This document shows, in pieces, positions 55,139 to 63,951 of a DNA stretch of 64,000 nucleotides (the first letter of the stretch is position 1; each line of letters starts with the position of its first letter). The stretch lies in NCBI GenBank assembly GCA_963820095.1, contig CAWFZA010000016.1:14211-78210 (forward strand), given 5' to 3'. This stretch comes from Roseiarcus sp963820095. GTDB lineage: Bacteria; Pseudomonadota; Alphaproteobacteria; Rhizobiales; Beijerinckiaceae. The notes below the pieces were generated by a model that ran no database searches, was not told where the DNA came from, and saw only the letters and a program-made list of their open reading frames with translations. Both the position numbers and the translations under genes were made by a program.

Positions 55139-55588
55139 ATGGCCATCAGTCCTGTCGCGAGCGGGCGCAAAAGCGGTCGAGGACGACGCGGCGTACCGCG
55201 TTACGGCGCCATGGCCGACATCAACATGACGCCTTTCATCGACGTCATGCTCGTCCTCCTGATCATCTTCATGGTCGCCGCGCCCCTTTTGACCACCGGA
55301 GTCGCGGTCGACCTGCCGCGAGCGAGCGCGACCGCTCTCAATGTCGACCGCAAGCCGATCGCGGTTTCGCTCAATGAGCAGGGACAGCTTTTTGTGATGG
55401 ACGAGCCGACCGCCGACACGGATCTCGTCTCCAAGCTTCAAGCCGCGTCACAAAGCGACACCGATCAGCGCATCTATCTTCGCGCTTCGAAGACAGTGCC
55501 TTACGGCCGCGTGGCGGAGATCATGGCGGCGGTCACTTCCGCGGGGTTCAAGAAGGTGGCCCTCGTCACCGAGCCGATCAAACAATAG
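55139..55588 (+). CDS. tolR: Tol-Pal system protein TolR
   Basis: A 149-residue ExbD/TolR protein. The single membrane helix carries the essential aspartate: DINMTPFIDVMLVLLIIFMV. The periplasmic domain has IYLRASKTVPYGRVAEIMAA. It starts 14 bases after tolQ. Confidence 0.96.
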   Translation: MAISPVASGRKSGRGRRGVPRYGAMADINMTPFIDVMLVLLIIFMVAAPLLTTGVAVDLPRASATALNVDRKPIAVSLNEQGQLFVMDEPTADTDLVSKLQAASQSDTDQRIYLRASKTVPYGRVAEIMAAVTSAGFKKVALVTEPIKQ

Positions 55589-55600
55589 CCGGGAGCGGCG

Positions 55601-56578
55601 TTGGAAGAACGGCGGTCATATTCGAATTTCGCTGGCTCCGCGGCGCTGCACGGGGCGCTGCTGGCGATGATCCTGCTCGGATTCGCCGCGGCCCCGCGAT
55701 TCGCGGATCATCCGGAAGCCATTCCGATCGAGACGGTTTCGCTCAGCGAACTCAACCAAATCGCCAATGGCGAGAAGGACGCCAAGCCCGCGCCCCAGCC
55801 CGCGCCGGCTCCGCCTGAGCCGCCGCCGGATCTGCGGGCCTCCACGGAGGTCACGCCGCAACCTAGCCGCCCGCAGCCGCCGCCCAAACCGGAGGCCGCC
55901 GACCGACCGCCGCCCCCCAAGGCCGCGACCCCTCCCCCCAAGCCAGCTTCGCCGCCCAAGGCTGAGGCGACGCCTCCGCCCGAGACTGAGCCGATGCCGC
56001 CCGAAAGACCGGAGCCTCCCCCTCCGCCGAAGGCTGCGATCCAGGAGGCTACGGTCGAGCCCCCGGTGCGGCCAAAATTCCTCGACCCTCCGCCCGAGCG
56101 GCCGAAGGAACCGGCGCCGGAGAAGCCCAGGCCGCAGCGCAACTTTGACCCGAATTCGATCGCCAAGCTCATCGGCGCAGGAAAAACGTCGACCGCCGCG
56201 CCGACCCAGACGGCCGCCTTGACGCCCCAGGGGCTGCCGCACCACGACGCGCCGCGCATGTCGATGTCGATGGCGTCTGCGCTCGATGCGTGGCTGACGG
56301 AAAGCTACCTCAACTGCTGGACGCCGCCGCCGATGATGCCGGACGGCGACACATATGTCGCGGAGATCAAGGTGGTCTTCAACCCGGATGGATCGCTCTC
56401 GGGCCGCCCGGTCCTGCTCAATCCGCCCTCCGACCGCGCCTGGCGCGCGCATGCGGAAAGCGCGATGCGCGCGGTCAAGAAATGCGACCCGCTGAAGGTT
56501 CCAGCCCAATACATGCCGTATTTCGACCAATGGAAGATCGAAACGATCCATTTCGATCCGCGAGAGACCCAGGGATGA
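55601..56578 (+). CDS. tolA: Tol-Pal system protein TolA
   Basis: A 325-residue protein. An N-terminal membrane helix (AALHGALLAMILLGFAAAPRF) is followed by a proline/alanine-rich periplasmic arm (about 60-190) in place of the long helix of enterobacterial TolA, and a C-terminal globular domain (about 225-325) with cysteines in YLNCWTPP and VKKCDPL, VAEIKVVFNPDGSL and LLNPPSDRAW. Start TTG 55601 after GGGAG; no better start is visible. The stop overlaps the ATG of a second TolA-like gene. Confidence 0.92.
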   Translation: MEERRSYSNFAGSAALHGALLAMILLGFAAAPRFADHPEAIPIETVSLSELNQIANGEKDAKPAPQPAPAPPEPPPDLRASTEVTPQPSRPQPPPKPEAADRPPPPKAATPPPKPASPPKAEATPPPETEPMPPERPEPPPPPKAAIQEATVEPPVRPKFLDPPPERPKEPAPEKPRPQRNFDPNSIAKLIGAGKTSTAAPTQTAALTPQGLPHHDAPRMSMSMASALDAWLTESYLNCWTPPPMMPDGDTYVAEIKVVFNPDGSLSGRPVLLNPPSDRAWRAHAESAMRAVKKCDPLKVPAQYMPYFDQWKIETIHFDPRETQG

Positions 56579-57183
56579 CGTCCGTGCAACCGCGGCGCCG
56601 GGCCGCCTCGAACAGGGCCAACAACCGAAAACGAGAGTCAACCGCAATGCGTATTTTGCCGAAGCCTTTCGGGGCGCTCATCCTCGTCGCGATCGCAGCC
56701 GGCGCTTATATCGGTTACGGACGCATGCAACACGGGCGTCCGGCGCGCGTCGCTGAGGCGCCTCAATCGGAGGCGCAGCCTCCCATGCCCCCGACCCCGC
56801 CGGCTGCGATTGCGACAGCGAAAGCCGCGATCGAGCCGGCGCCGATCGAATCGCCCGCTCGAATGAGCTCAGCGCAGCAGGCCGGCTTCGACGCCTGGCT
56901 GGTCAAGACCTACCTTCAATGTTGGAAGCCGGCGCGGCAGCCGGCCGACGCCGACGTCTACGTCGCGCAGGTGCGCCTCGCTTACAATCCGGACGGCTCG
57001 CTCCGGAGACCGGCGAAGCTCGTCAACCCTCCGTCGGACCCCGCTCTCAAGCCGCAGGCCAAGAGCGTCATGGCCGCGGTCGAGAGTTGCAACCCGCTTC
57101 CGGTGCCGGCGCAATATCGCCCGTTTTATGAGCAATGGAAGACGAAGACCATCCACTTCGATCCTCAGATCGCTGCTCGGTGA
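56575..57183 (+). CDS. Second TolA-like protein (TolA C-terminal domain duplicate)
   Basis: A 202-residue protein. ATG 56575 overlaps the tolA stop (ATGA); ATG 56647 is an alternative and begins directly at the membrane helix (PFGALILVAIAAGAYIGYG). A short proline-rich arm (about 55-85) leads to a domain matching that of TolA: YLQCWKPARQP, VAQVRLAYNPDGSLRRPAKL, VNPPSDPAL and ESCNPLPVPAQYRPFYEQWK, with both cysteines kept. It is a short-armed TolA paralogue within the operon. A division of labour is a guess. Confidence 0.85.
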   Translation: MTSVQPRRRAASNRANNRKRESTAMRILPKPFGALILVAIAAGAYIGYGRMQHGRPARVAEAPQSEAQPPMPPTPPAAIATAKAAIEPAPIESPARMSSAQQAGFDAWLVKTYLQCWKPARQPADADVYVAQVRLAYNPDGSLRRPAKLVNPPSDPALKPQAKSVMAAVESCNPLPVPAQYRPFYEQWKTKTIHFDPQIAAR

Positions 57184-57226
57184 GCCCTGCGGCGATGCGT
57201 CCTTTGTCGTTCCGCGAGACCGCCTG

Positions 57227-58544
57227 ATGAGTGTGTTGTTTCGTTTCTCGCCGCCATGCGCTTGCAGGCTTGGCGTTCGGCCTTGCTGCGCTCGCCGGCA
57301 CGCCCGCGATCGCCGAGGGCGACATCTATGTGCACGCAGGCGCCAATTTCAAACCAGTGACCATCGCCGTGACCCCGTTCGCGGGCGAAGAGGCAGGCGA
57401 GAAGATCAGCGGCGTTGTGTCCTCGGATTTCGCCCGCTCGATCTTTCTTCTGCCGCTCAACCCGACGAGCTTTCCCGAGACGATCGCCAACCCCGACGCG
57501 GCGCCCAACCTGGAGGCTTGGAAGACGGCGGCGGCGCAATTCGTGCTGACCGGGCGGGTGTTGCATCAAGACCCGGGGCGTGTCACCGCGCAATTCCGTT
57601 TATGGGACACCGCGACCGGCGAGCAGGTGGCCGGTCAACAATACTCGACCGACGCCGCGAACGCGCGCCGAGTCGCGCACATGATCGCCGACGCGGTCTT
57701 CTCGCGTGTCACCGGCGAGAAGGGATTTTTCGATTCCCGGATCGTCTTTGTCGACGAGACCGGCCCGAAGGACAAGCGTCACAAGCGGCTCGCGGTCATG
57801 GACATGGACGGGGCGAACCTCAAATATCTCGATGGCGGCAAAGGGCTTGTCGTCACCCCGAGCTTCTCGCCTTCCGCCCAGCAACTCGCCTACATGTCGT
57901 TCGGCTCCGGCGATCCCAAGGTGACGCTGCTCAACCTCGAGACCGGCCAGCGCGAGTCGGTCGGCAATTTTCCCGGCATGACCTTCGCGCCGCGCTATTC
58001 GCCGGACGGACAAGAGATCGTGATGTCGCTCTCCGACGGCGCGAGCACCAATCTCTACTCGATGGATCTGCGCTCACGAACCACGACGCGCCTCACCGAC
58101 GGCTCGGCGATCGACACCTCGCCGACCTATTCGCCTGACGGCGCGCAACTCGCGTTTGAATCCGACCGCGGCGGTTCGCAGCAGATCTATGTGATGAGCG
58201 CGAGCGGCGGTCCGGCCAAGCGCATCACATTCGGCGAGGGCCGCTATTCGACCCCGGTCTGGTCGCCGCGCGGCGACCTGATCGCCTTCACCCGGATCAA
58301 GGGCGGCTCGTTCGGCATTGGCGTCATGAAGCCGGACGGCTCGGGCGAGCGCATTCTGGTCGAAGGCTTCCACAACGAGGGACCCACCTTCGCCCCGAAC
58401 GGCCTCTATCTCATGTTCTTCCGCGATGCCGGCGGCGCCGGCGGCCCGAAGCTCTACATGACCGACATTTTCGGCCATGCGGAATTCCTGGTGCCCACTC
58501 CCAACTATGGCAGCGATCCCTCGTGGGGTCCGCTGATGCAATGA
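57227..58544 (+). CDS. tolB: Tol-Pal system beta-propeller protein TolB, frame break in signal peptide
   Basis: About 439 residues. The uninterrupted ORF begins at GTG 57231, but ATG 57227 followed by one inserted base near 57255 gives a better signal peptide leading into HALAGLAFGLAALAGTPAIA. The N-terminal domain (YVHAGANFKPVTIAVTPFAG) is followed by the propeller repeats YSPDGQEIVMSLSDGASTNLY, YSPDGAQLAFESDRGGSQQIY and WSPRGDLIAFTRIKGG. TolB binds Pal and TolA in the periplasm. pal and cpoB, which often follow, are not here. Confidence 0.95.
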
Positions 58545-58554
58545 CCGCCGGGCT

Positions 58555-58571
58555 CGCGGCGCCGCGCCGCG
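58555..58571. terminator. Perfect GC hairpin after tolB
   Basis: CGCGGCG (58555-58561), loop CCG, CGCCGCG (58565-58571), ten bases after the tolB stop and about 100 bases before the end of a convergent gene. There is no T-run, so termination is plausible but not certain. Confidence 0.45.
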
Positions 58572-58675
58572 ACCTTGGTCCGCTCGATCGGTCCGCTTGG
58601 AATCTCTTGGTTTGGGGCCGTTTCGCTGGCAAGCCCCTCGCTTGTGACCATCCCGAACGTGCACTGGAGCGGTCC

Positions 58676-59605
58676 TTATGTCCCCTGCGTTCCTTTTCCC
58701 TCGCGAAGGTAATCGACCGTATCCAGGAAAATGCAGACGAACCGGACGGCCGGGTTTCTTGTGACGTCCGGGTTCAGGGGACCCTCGATTGGCGCCTCGT
58801 GCGCCGGGTCACGCTCGATCGCCTTGCGGTAGAAGCGCCATGTCGCGTGGCCGAGCACGGGGATGACCACCGCCAAGCCGAAGAACAGGGGCAGCGATCC
58901 CAGGACCAGCGCCACCGCGACAATCAGGCCCCAGGACGCGACGGCGAGCGGATTGGCCTGCGTCACCCGCAACGAAGCGTCCAGCGCGGGCACAAGCCCG
59001 AGGTCCCGATCAAGCATCAGCGGGAATGATACGACGCTGATCGCCAGCGCGAGCGCGGCAAAGCAGAAGCCGACCAGCACGCCGACGACGATCAACGTCC
59101 ATCCGCGATCGGTCGAGAGCACATCGTGCAGGAATGAGGCGGCGGAGGCGGGCGGACTGGGTCCGTAAAGCCAGACATAGATGAGCTCGGCGGCGAAGAT
59201 CCAGGCGCCGAAGATCGCAAGCAAGAGCAGGCCGAACGCGAGAATTGAAGGCAGCGCTGGCGAGCGAAGTATGGTGAAGGCGTCGCGTCCCCTGACCGAA
59301 AGTCCCCGTTCTCGCCGCCGGCTCATCTCGTAAAGGCCGATGGCCACGAACGGACCAATCAGGGCAAAGCCCGCGGCCAGCGGAAACGCCAAATGGAGGG
59401 CGTCGCCGAACGAAGTCATGGCGAAGAGCGCAATTCCGGCGACAGCATAGAACAGGCCGATGAATATCGGATAGGTCGGCATCGCGAGGAAATCGTCGAA
59501 CCCTTCCTTGAGCGCGGCGAAGCAGTCGTCCGCGCGGATTCGTCGCACTCGCGGCGCCGCAGCGAGAGCGTCGGGGCCGAAATAGACGTGGAAAGCGGAA
59601 GTCAT
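58676..59605 (-). CDS. DUF2189 multi-pass membrane protein
   Basis: A 309-residue protein with six hydrophobic helices. RVRRIRADDCFAALKEGFDDF, TYPIFIGLFYAVAGI, FPLAAGFALIGPFVAIGLYE and SRRRERGLSVRGRDAF are the DUF2189 pattern, and PLMLDRDLGLVPALDASLR lies in the second half. The role is unknown; relatives have been linked to cytochrome oxidase regions by neighbourhood only. It stands alone. Confidence 0.9.
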   Translation of the reverse strand: MTSAFHVYFGPDALAAAPRVRRIRADDCFAALKEGFDDFLAMPTYPIFIGLFYAVAGIALFAMTSFGDALHLAFPLAAGFALIGPFVAIGLYEMSRRRERGLSVRGRDAFTILRSPALPSILAFGLLLLAIFGAWIFAAELIYVWLYGPSPPASAASFLHDVLSTDRGWTLIVVGVLVGFCFAALALAISVVSFPLMLDRDLGLVPALDASLRVTQANPLAVASWGLIVAVALVLGSLPLFFGLAVVIPVLGHATWRFYRKAIERDPAHEAPIEGPLNPDVTRNPAVRFVCIFLDTVDYLREGKGTQGT

Positions 59606-59766
59606 AAGCGCATCCTCCTTCGTGTCGACTGTGCCGACCGAAACTTCGGGCGTCAGCCAGGAGGACCGTAACGTCGCGAAATCTCGCGCCTACAGATTGG
59701 CCCAACATAGACTCAATCTTGAGATTTGTCACTTGGGAATTGGAACGCGCGCGGCCAGCGCGGTTC

Positions 59767-60609
59767 TCACCTCACGGCGGCTTGTCTCGCTTTTGCGGCG
59801 GGCGCGCGCCGCGACCCGACCGTCTTGGTGAGAACAATGATGACGGCGAGCGTTGCGCAATAAGCGACGACCTGGAGCACGGAGGGCTGGTCGGAATAGC
59901 CGACCAAGGTGTGCAGCACCCGACCGAACAGACTCGTATCGGAGAGGATGGCGGACGTGTCCCAGGCGGTCTCGCTGAGCATCGTCAAAATGCCGGCCTG
60001 CTGCAGGAAAAGCACCGCCTGCGCCGCCAGCCCCGCGGCGAGCAGGCTGATCAGCGCGGTCGTGACCGCGAACAGGCGCCGCTGCGGGATCGCGACCAGG
60101 CCGAGATAGGTGAGCGCCGTCACCGCCACGCCCGCGGCAATCCCGAGAAGCGAGCCGACAATGAGTTCGGTCACGGTCGAGCCTCCGGCCGCGACAAGGC
60201 CGTACATGAACAGCGCGACTTCCGAGCCCTCACGCATGACGGCGACAGCACAAACAATTCCGAGGGCGAAAATCGATTGCGAGCCGGATCGCACGGCTTC
60301 GCCCACCCGCTTGACGTCGGCGGCGAGCTCGCGGCCATGGCTCGCCATCCACACATTGTGCCAGGTCAGCATGACGACCGCGATGAGAAGGATCGTAGCG
60401 TTGAAGACTTCCTGGCCGACGCCAGCCAAGGCCTCGCCGATCGCGCCGGCGAAGACTGCGACGAGCGACGCGCCAACGACCCCCGCCGCTACGCCCGCAC
60501 TGATCGCAAGCCGGCTGCCGGCAAGACCCTTCGTCACCGCCAACACGATGCCGACAATCAACCCGGCCTCGATCACCTCACGAAAAACGATAATGAGCGC
60601 GCCGAGCAT
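59767..60609 (-). CDS. FTR1-family high-affinity iron permease
   Basis: A 280-residue inner-membrane protein with seven helices. The two iron-binding R-E-x-x-E motifs are present: FREVIEAGLIVGIVLA near the start and VMREGSEVALFMYG in the middle. It imports iron, usually Fe(III) made by an oxidase or Fe(II), with help from a periplasmic cupredoxin-like partner. Its partner gene is 38 bases upstream in the same direction. Confidence 0.93.
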   Translation of the reverse strand: MLGALIIVFREVIEAGLIVGIVLAVTKGLAGSRLAISAGVAAGVVGASLVAVFAGAIGEALAGVGQEVFNATILLIAVVMLTWHNVWMASHGRELAADVKRVGEAVRSGSQSIFALGIVCAVAVMREGSEVALFMYGLVAAGGSTVTELIVGSLLGIAAGVAVTALTYLGLVAIPQRRLFAVTTALISLLAAGLAAQAVLFLQQAGILTMLSETAWDTSAILSDTSLFGRVLHTLVGYSDQPSVLQVVAYCATLAVIIVLTKTVGSRRAPAAKARQAAVR

Positions 60610-60647
60610 TGCCGTTCCCTACCCGTATCCCGCTGACCGGCGGATGC

Positions 60648-60989
60648 TCACTTCACGATCAGGAAGCCCTCAGTCGTATCCTCGTGGTAATCGTCGAAGA
60701 AACGATAGCGGCCCGGCCCGAGCGGACGGACCCGGACGACGATCTTCCCGCCGCCCGGCACGACCTTTTCCACGCGCAACGTCTTGCTCTCGAATTCGGC
60801 GGGCGTCGGGTCGAGGTTGGACACGTCGATTGTGATCGGCTTGCCCGCGGGCGCCGTCGGCTCGGCAGGCGAGAATTTATGGTCCTTGAGGGTGACGCTC
60901 ACTCTCGCGGACTCCTGCGCGACGGCGAGAGGCGCGCCCATTCCAATCATTGCCGACAGCGCAACTCCGACCGCAGAAACGACCCGCAT
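60648..60989 (-). CDS. Periplasmic cupredoxin-like protein of an FTR1 iron system
   Basis: A 113-residue protein with a signal peptide (VVSAVGVALSAMIGMGAPLAVA) and one cupredoxin-fold domain: VSVTLKDHKFSPAEPTAPAG, PITIDVSNLDPTPAEFESKTL and GPGRYRFFDDYHEDTTEGFL. The usual Cys-His copper set is not obvious; the EFESKTL and FDDYHED segments may bind metal. Such proteins are commonly coded next to FTR1. Confidence 0.85.
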   Translation of the reverse strand: MRVVSAVGVALSAMIGMGAPLAVAQESARVSVTLKDHKFSPAEPTAPAGKPITIDVSNLDPTPAEFESKTLRVEKVVPGGGKIVVRVRPLGPGRYRFFDDYHEDTTEGFLIVK

Positions 60990-61017
60990 GTTTGTGACTC
61001 CTGTTCTGGTACGGCGG

Positions 61018-61978
61018 CTAGAACTCAATCTCGAACTTTAGATTGCCCTGCTGATGGGGGAAGTTCGTCAGGTCGAGGCCAAAGTTTTCGCCAGTGGCAT
61101 GGCCAGCGATCTGGGTCGACCATGCCGCTGCCAGCATCGTGTGGCCGTTGAACTGGTAGTGAAAGGTCGGCCCGAGATAGAGCGCCTGGCCCTGGAACGA
61201 CTGAATGCCCGCGCCGTCGTAGGCGGCGTCATATTCGATCTCGGCGCCCATAGTCAGTTTGGGCGTGAAGCGATAGGCGAGCGCGCCCGATACCCCATAT
61301 CCGGCCGACCATTCCCAGGACTCTCCGGGCGAGCGAGCATAGCCAGGGTTGTAGATCAGGTTGGCGGCCGCATAGAACCGATTGGGAATGAGTTCAGTAT
61401 CCAGAACCGCTTTAAGCGTCAGATTGAGATCGGTGATCGGCTGCCCTCCGTCGTCGATACGGGCCCATTCCGGCTCGGCGACGAGCGTGAACCCGACCGG
61501 CGAGCCTGGACCGCGGCCAATGACCAGGTAGCGAAATTCCGCCGACAGGCCGCTGAAGTTGAAGCCGCGTGCGTCCAGCATTCCGGGCACATTGTTGACG
61601 GAAAACCCCAGGCCATGAGCGCTGAGCTCGTAACCAAAATATTGCGTCGGGACACCCTCGAACTCGACCTCCTGCTCGAGCGCTGCATAGGCGCCGCCAC
61701 GCAAGCCCGATGCGGTCGTCGTCTCGAATTCGATCGACTTCTCGCCCTCCGCGCCAATGTCGGCTCCCTCGGTGAAGCCGAAAATATATTTCGTCTCCAG
61801 CTCATGATACGGATCGGGCGTGTTCACCATACCCAGACTGGGCAGCGGCATCGACGAACTGGCGGAAACGGCGGTCTGCGCGTCAGCCACTGAAATCTCC
61901 TGCTCCACATTCCGCCGCCAGCAGAACAATCGACGCAAACACGCCGGCGCTCGAGCGCCGCCCCCACGCAACTTTCAT
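61018..61978 (-). CDS. Outer-membrane beta-barrel-like protein of the iron module, frame break
   Basis: About 320 residues. The start ATG 61978 gives MKVAWGRRSSAGVFASIVLL, a signal peptide in a frame that ends early; one inserted base near 61895 joins it to ADAQTAVSASSSMPLPSLGM. The rest is rich in alternating strands (YGVSGALAYRFTPKLTMGAE, FHYQFNGHTMLAAAWSTQ) and ends in LKFEIEF, a terminal-phenylalanine barrel signature. It probably lets metal or a complex through the outer membrane. It lies 29 bases upstream of the cupredoxin gene, so the three genes form one operon. Confidence 0.75.
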
Positions 61979-62329
61979 GATGCCCCACAGCCAATTGAAT
62001 TTGTGACTGCGGTTCGCAGTCGTAGACCTAACACCCGAGCGAGGGGCTCCAAAAGTCTTAGGGCTGCAAATCGAAATCATTTCAAACTGAGATGACTTCA
62101 ACCTCCTCGCAGCGAGCGCCGATCGTTCCTCCGCCGCTCCATCGCGCCGGCGTACGACTGTCGCTAAGCGCCGAACCCCGCGAGCGCCGAGCCCGACGGC
62201 TTGCGCGAGCAGCGCGCAGACGACGACGTCGCGAGGCTCCGCGAGCTGACGGAAGCCTCGCGCAGGAAATTGTTTGCCTTGAGCGCAAGAAACCCCTTGC
62301 GCCGGCGCGCGATTCGCACAAATAGTGAT
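61979..62329. other. Upstream region of the iron operon
   Basis: This gap holds a perfect inverted repeat GACTGCG-GTT-CGCAGTC at 62005-62021, 27 bases from the operon start, and an AT-rich palindrome GAAATCATTTC near 62071-62081. Either may be an operator, for an iron regulator in the second case. Beyond about 62100 nothing further is recognised. Confidence 0.45.
62005..62021. promoter_or_regulatory. Candidate operator of the iron operon
   Basis: GACTGCGGTTCGCAGTC: 7-base arms around GTT. Position and symmetry fit a repressor site; the regulator is not in the window. Confidence 0.45.
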
Positions 62330-62560
62330 CTTGCCCAATACGCACGTGCCTGTGGTCGTGTGTCGGTCGGCGGGGATCTGGACAAGAGGCCAGTCAACCG
62401 CCCCTGGAAGACCGGCAGCCGGAGGCGAACCGGCGTACCCCGCCCAACGGGGGACGCGACTTGAAGCAACGACGGACCGGGCTTTTTTGGTCTCTGTCGG
62501 CCCTCCAAAGGTCGACGCCCAAAGAGGCTTGTCTATCTTGCCGGGCGTGCGGACGGGACG
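62330..62560 (+). ncRNA. Candidate structured leader of the ornithine decarboxylase gene (speF-motif-like position)
   Basis: Several short hairpins follow each other: CTGG-8-CCAG near 62380, ACCGGC / GCCGG near 62411, CCCCG-CCCAA-CGGGG near 62438, and a GACCGGGC-T6-GGTC segment near 62477 with a run of six T. An alphaproteobacterial RNA motif named speF is known upstream of ornithine decarboxylase genes, and position fits, but I cannot confirm the consensus from memory. Confidence 0.35.
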
Positions 62561-62778
62561 TTTCCCTCGTCCAAACGATGGCTCTGATCGCTGAGGCGTT
62601 TCAGCCTTGGCGCGTCTTGGCCACGGCGTAGCAGCTGACCGCTCACGCGGTCCGCCGATGGCTTCTCGAAGCCCGTCGTCGGATTCGCGGGCGCCGGTCG
62701 CGTTGGCGGGTCAACGACTGCGCATCGCGTCTCCAACGCGCGGTGTGCAAGGCGCATCGCCAGCGAATCCTTCATGTT

Positions 62779-62808
62779 TCCAAGCGCGGAAGCTTCCGCG
62801 CTCTTGGG
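62779..62808 (+). promoter_or_regulatory. Hairpin covering the ribosome site of the decarboxylase gene
   Basis: AGCGCGGAAGCTTCCGCGCT (62783-62802) is a perfect 20-base palindrome. CCAAG on the left and CTTGG on the right extend the stem across a two-base bulge, so the stem reaches the TTGGGGGAG that serves as Shine-Dalgarno 13 bases before ATG 62819. Folding would restrict ribosome access. Confidence 0.55.
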
Positions 62809-62818
62809 GGAGCCGCTC

Positions 62819-63951
62819 ATGACGGACCGCATCAAGGACTTCCTCGCCCGCAATCGCGAAGACGGGCCTCGTCTCGTCGTCGATCTCGACGTCGTGCGCG
62901 AGAATTATCTGGGCTTCGCCGGCGCCCTGCCCGACACGCGCGTGTTCTATGCGGTGAAGGCCAATCCGGCGCCCGAGATTCTCGATCTCTTGGCGCGGCT
63001 TGGGCTCGTGCTTCGACACCGCGTCGGTGGCCGAGATCGAGCAGGCGCTGGCCGCCGGCGCGACTCCCGACCGCATCAGCTTCGGCAACACGATCAAGAA
63101 GGAAAAGGACATCGCCCGCGCCTATGCGCTCGGGGTCCGCCTCTTCGCCGTGGATTGCGACGCTGAGGTCGAGAAGATCGCCCGCGCCGCCCCGGGCTCG
63201 AAAGTGCTTCTGCCGCATCCTTTGCGACGGGGCGGGCGCGGAATGGCCGCTGTCGCGCAAGTTCGGCTGCGCGCCGGACATGGCCGCGCGAATGCTCGAG
63301 CGCGCGCATCTGCTGGGGCTTGTCGCCCATGGCCTCTCGTTCCATGTCGGCTCGCAGCAGCGCAATCCGCGCACCTGGGACGCCGCTCTGAAGGTCTCGG
63401 CGGCGATCTTCCGCGACCTCGCCGAGCGCGGAATCCAGCTCGCCATGCTCAATCTCGGCGGCGGCTTTCCGACCCGCTATTTGAAGGACGTGCCCTCGAT
63501 CAAGACTTACGGGCAGACAATCTTCCGCGCCCTGCGCCGGCACTTCGGCAACCAGATTCCAGAGACGATCATCGAGCCCGGCCGAGGCATGGTCGGCAAT
63601 GCCGGAATCATCGAGGCTGAGGTGGTGCTGATCTCGAAAAAGTCGAGTGAGGACAAGCAGCGTTGGGTCTATCTCGACATCGGCAGGTTCAATGGCCTGG
63701 CGGAAACGCAGGATGAGATGATCCGCTATCCGATCCGGACGGCGCACGACGACGACCCGCTGGCCCCTTGCGTCATCGCAGGGCCGAGTTGCGACTCGGT
63801 CGACGTCCTGTACGAGAAGGAGCCCTACTTGCTGCCGGTTTCGCTCGAGATCGGCGCCAAGGTCATGATCGAGGGAACGGGCGCCTACACGACGACCTAT
63901 TCCTCGGTCGGCTTCAACGGCTTCCCGCCGCTCAAGTCCTATGTCATCTAG
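62819..63951 (+). CDS. Ornithine/lysine decarboxylase, alanine-racemase fold, two frame breaks
   Basis: About 377 residues of the type III PLP decarboxylases that make putrescine from ornithine (some also cadaverine from lysine). The PLP lysine is in RVFYAVKANPAPEILDLL, the phosphate-binding region in ARLNLGGGF-type LNLGGGFPTRYLK and IIEPGRGMVGNAG, and the active-site cysteine in GPSCDSVDVLYE. Inserted bases near 63005 (a G run before SCFDTASVAEIEQAL) and near 63215 (before CDGAGAEWPLSRKFGC) break the frame. The gene is preceded by a structured leader, in keeping with polyamine feedback. Confidence 0.93.
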
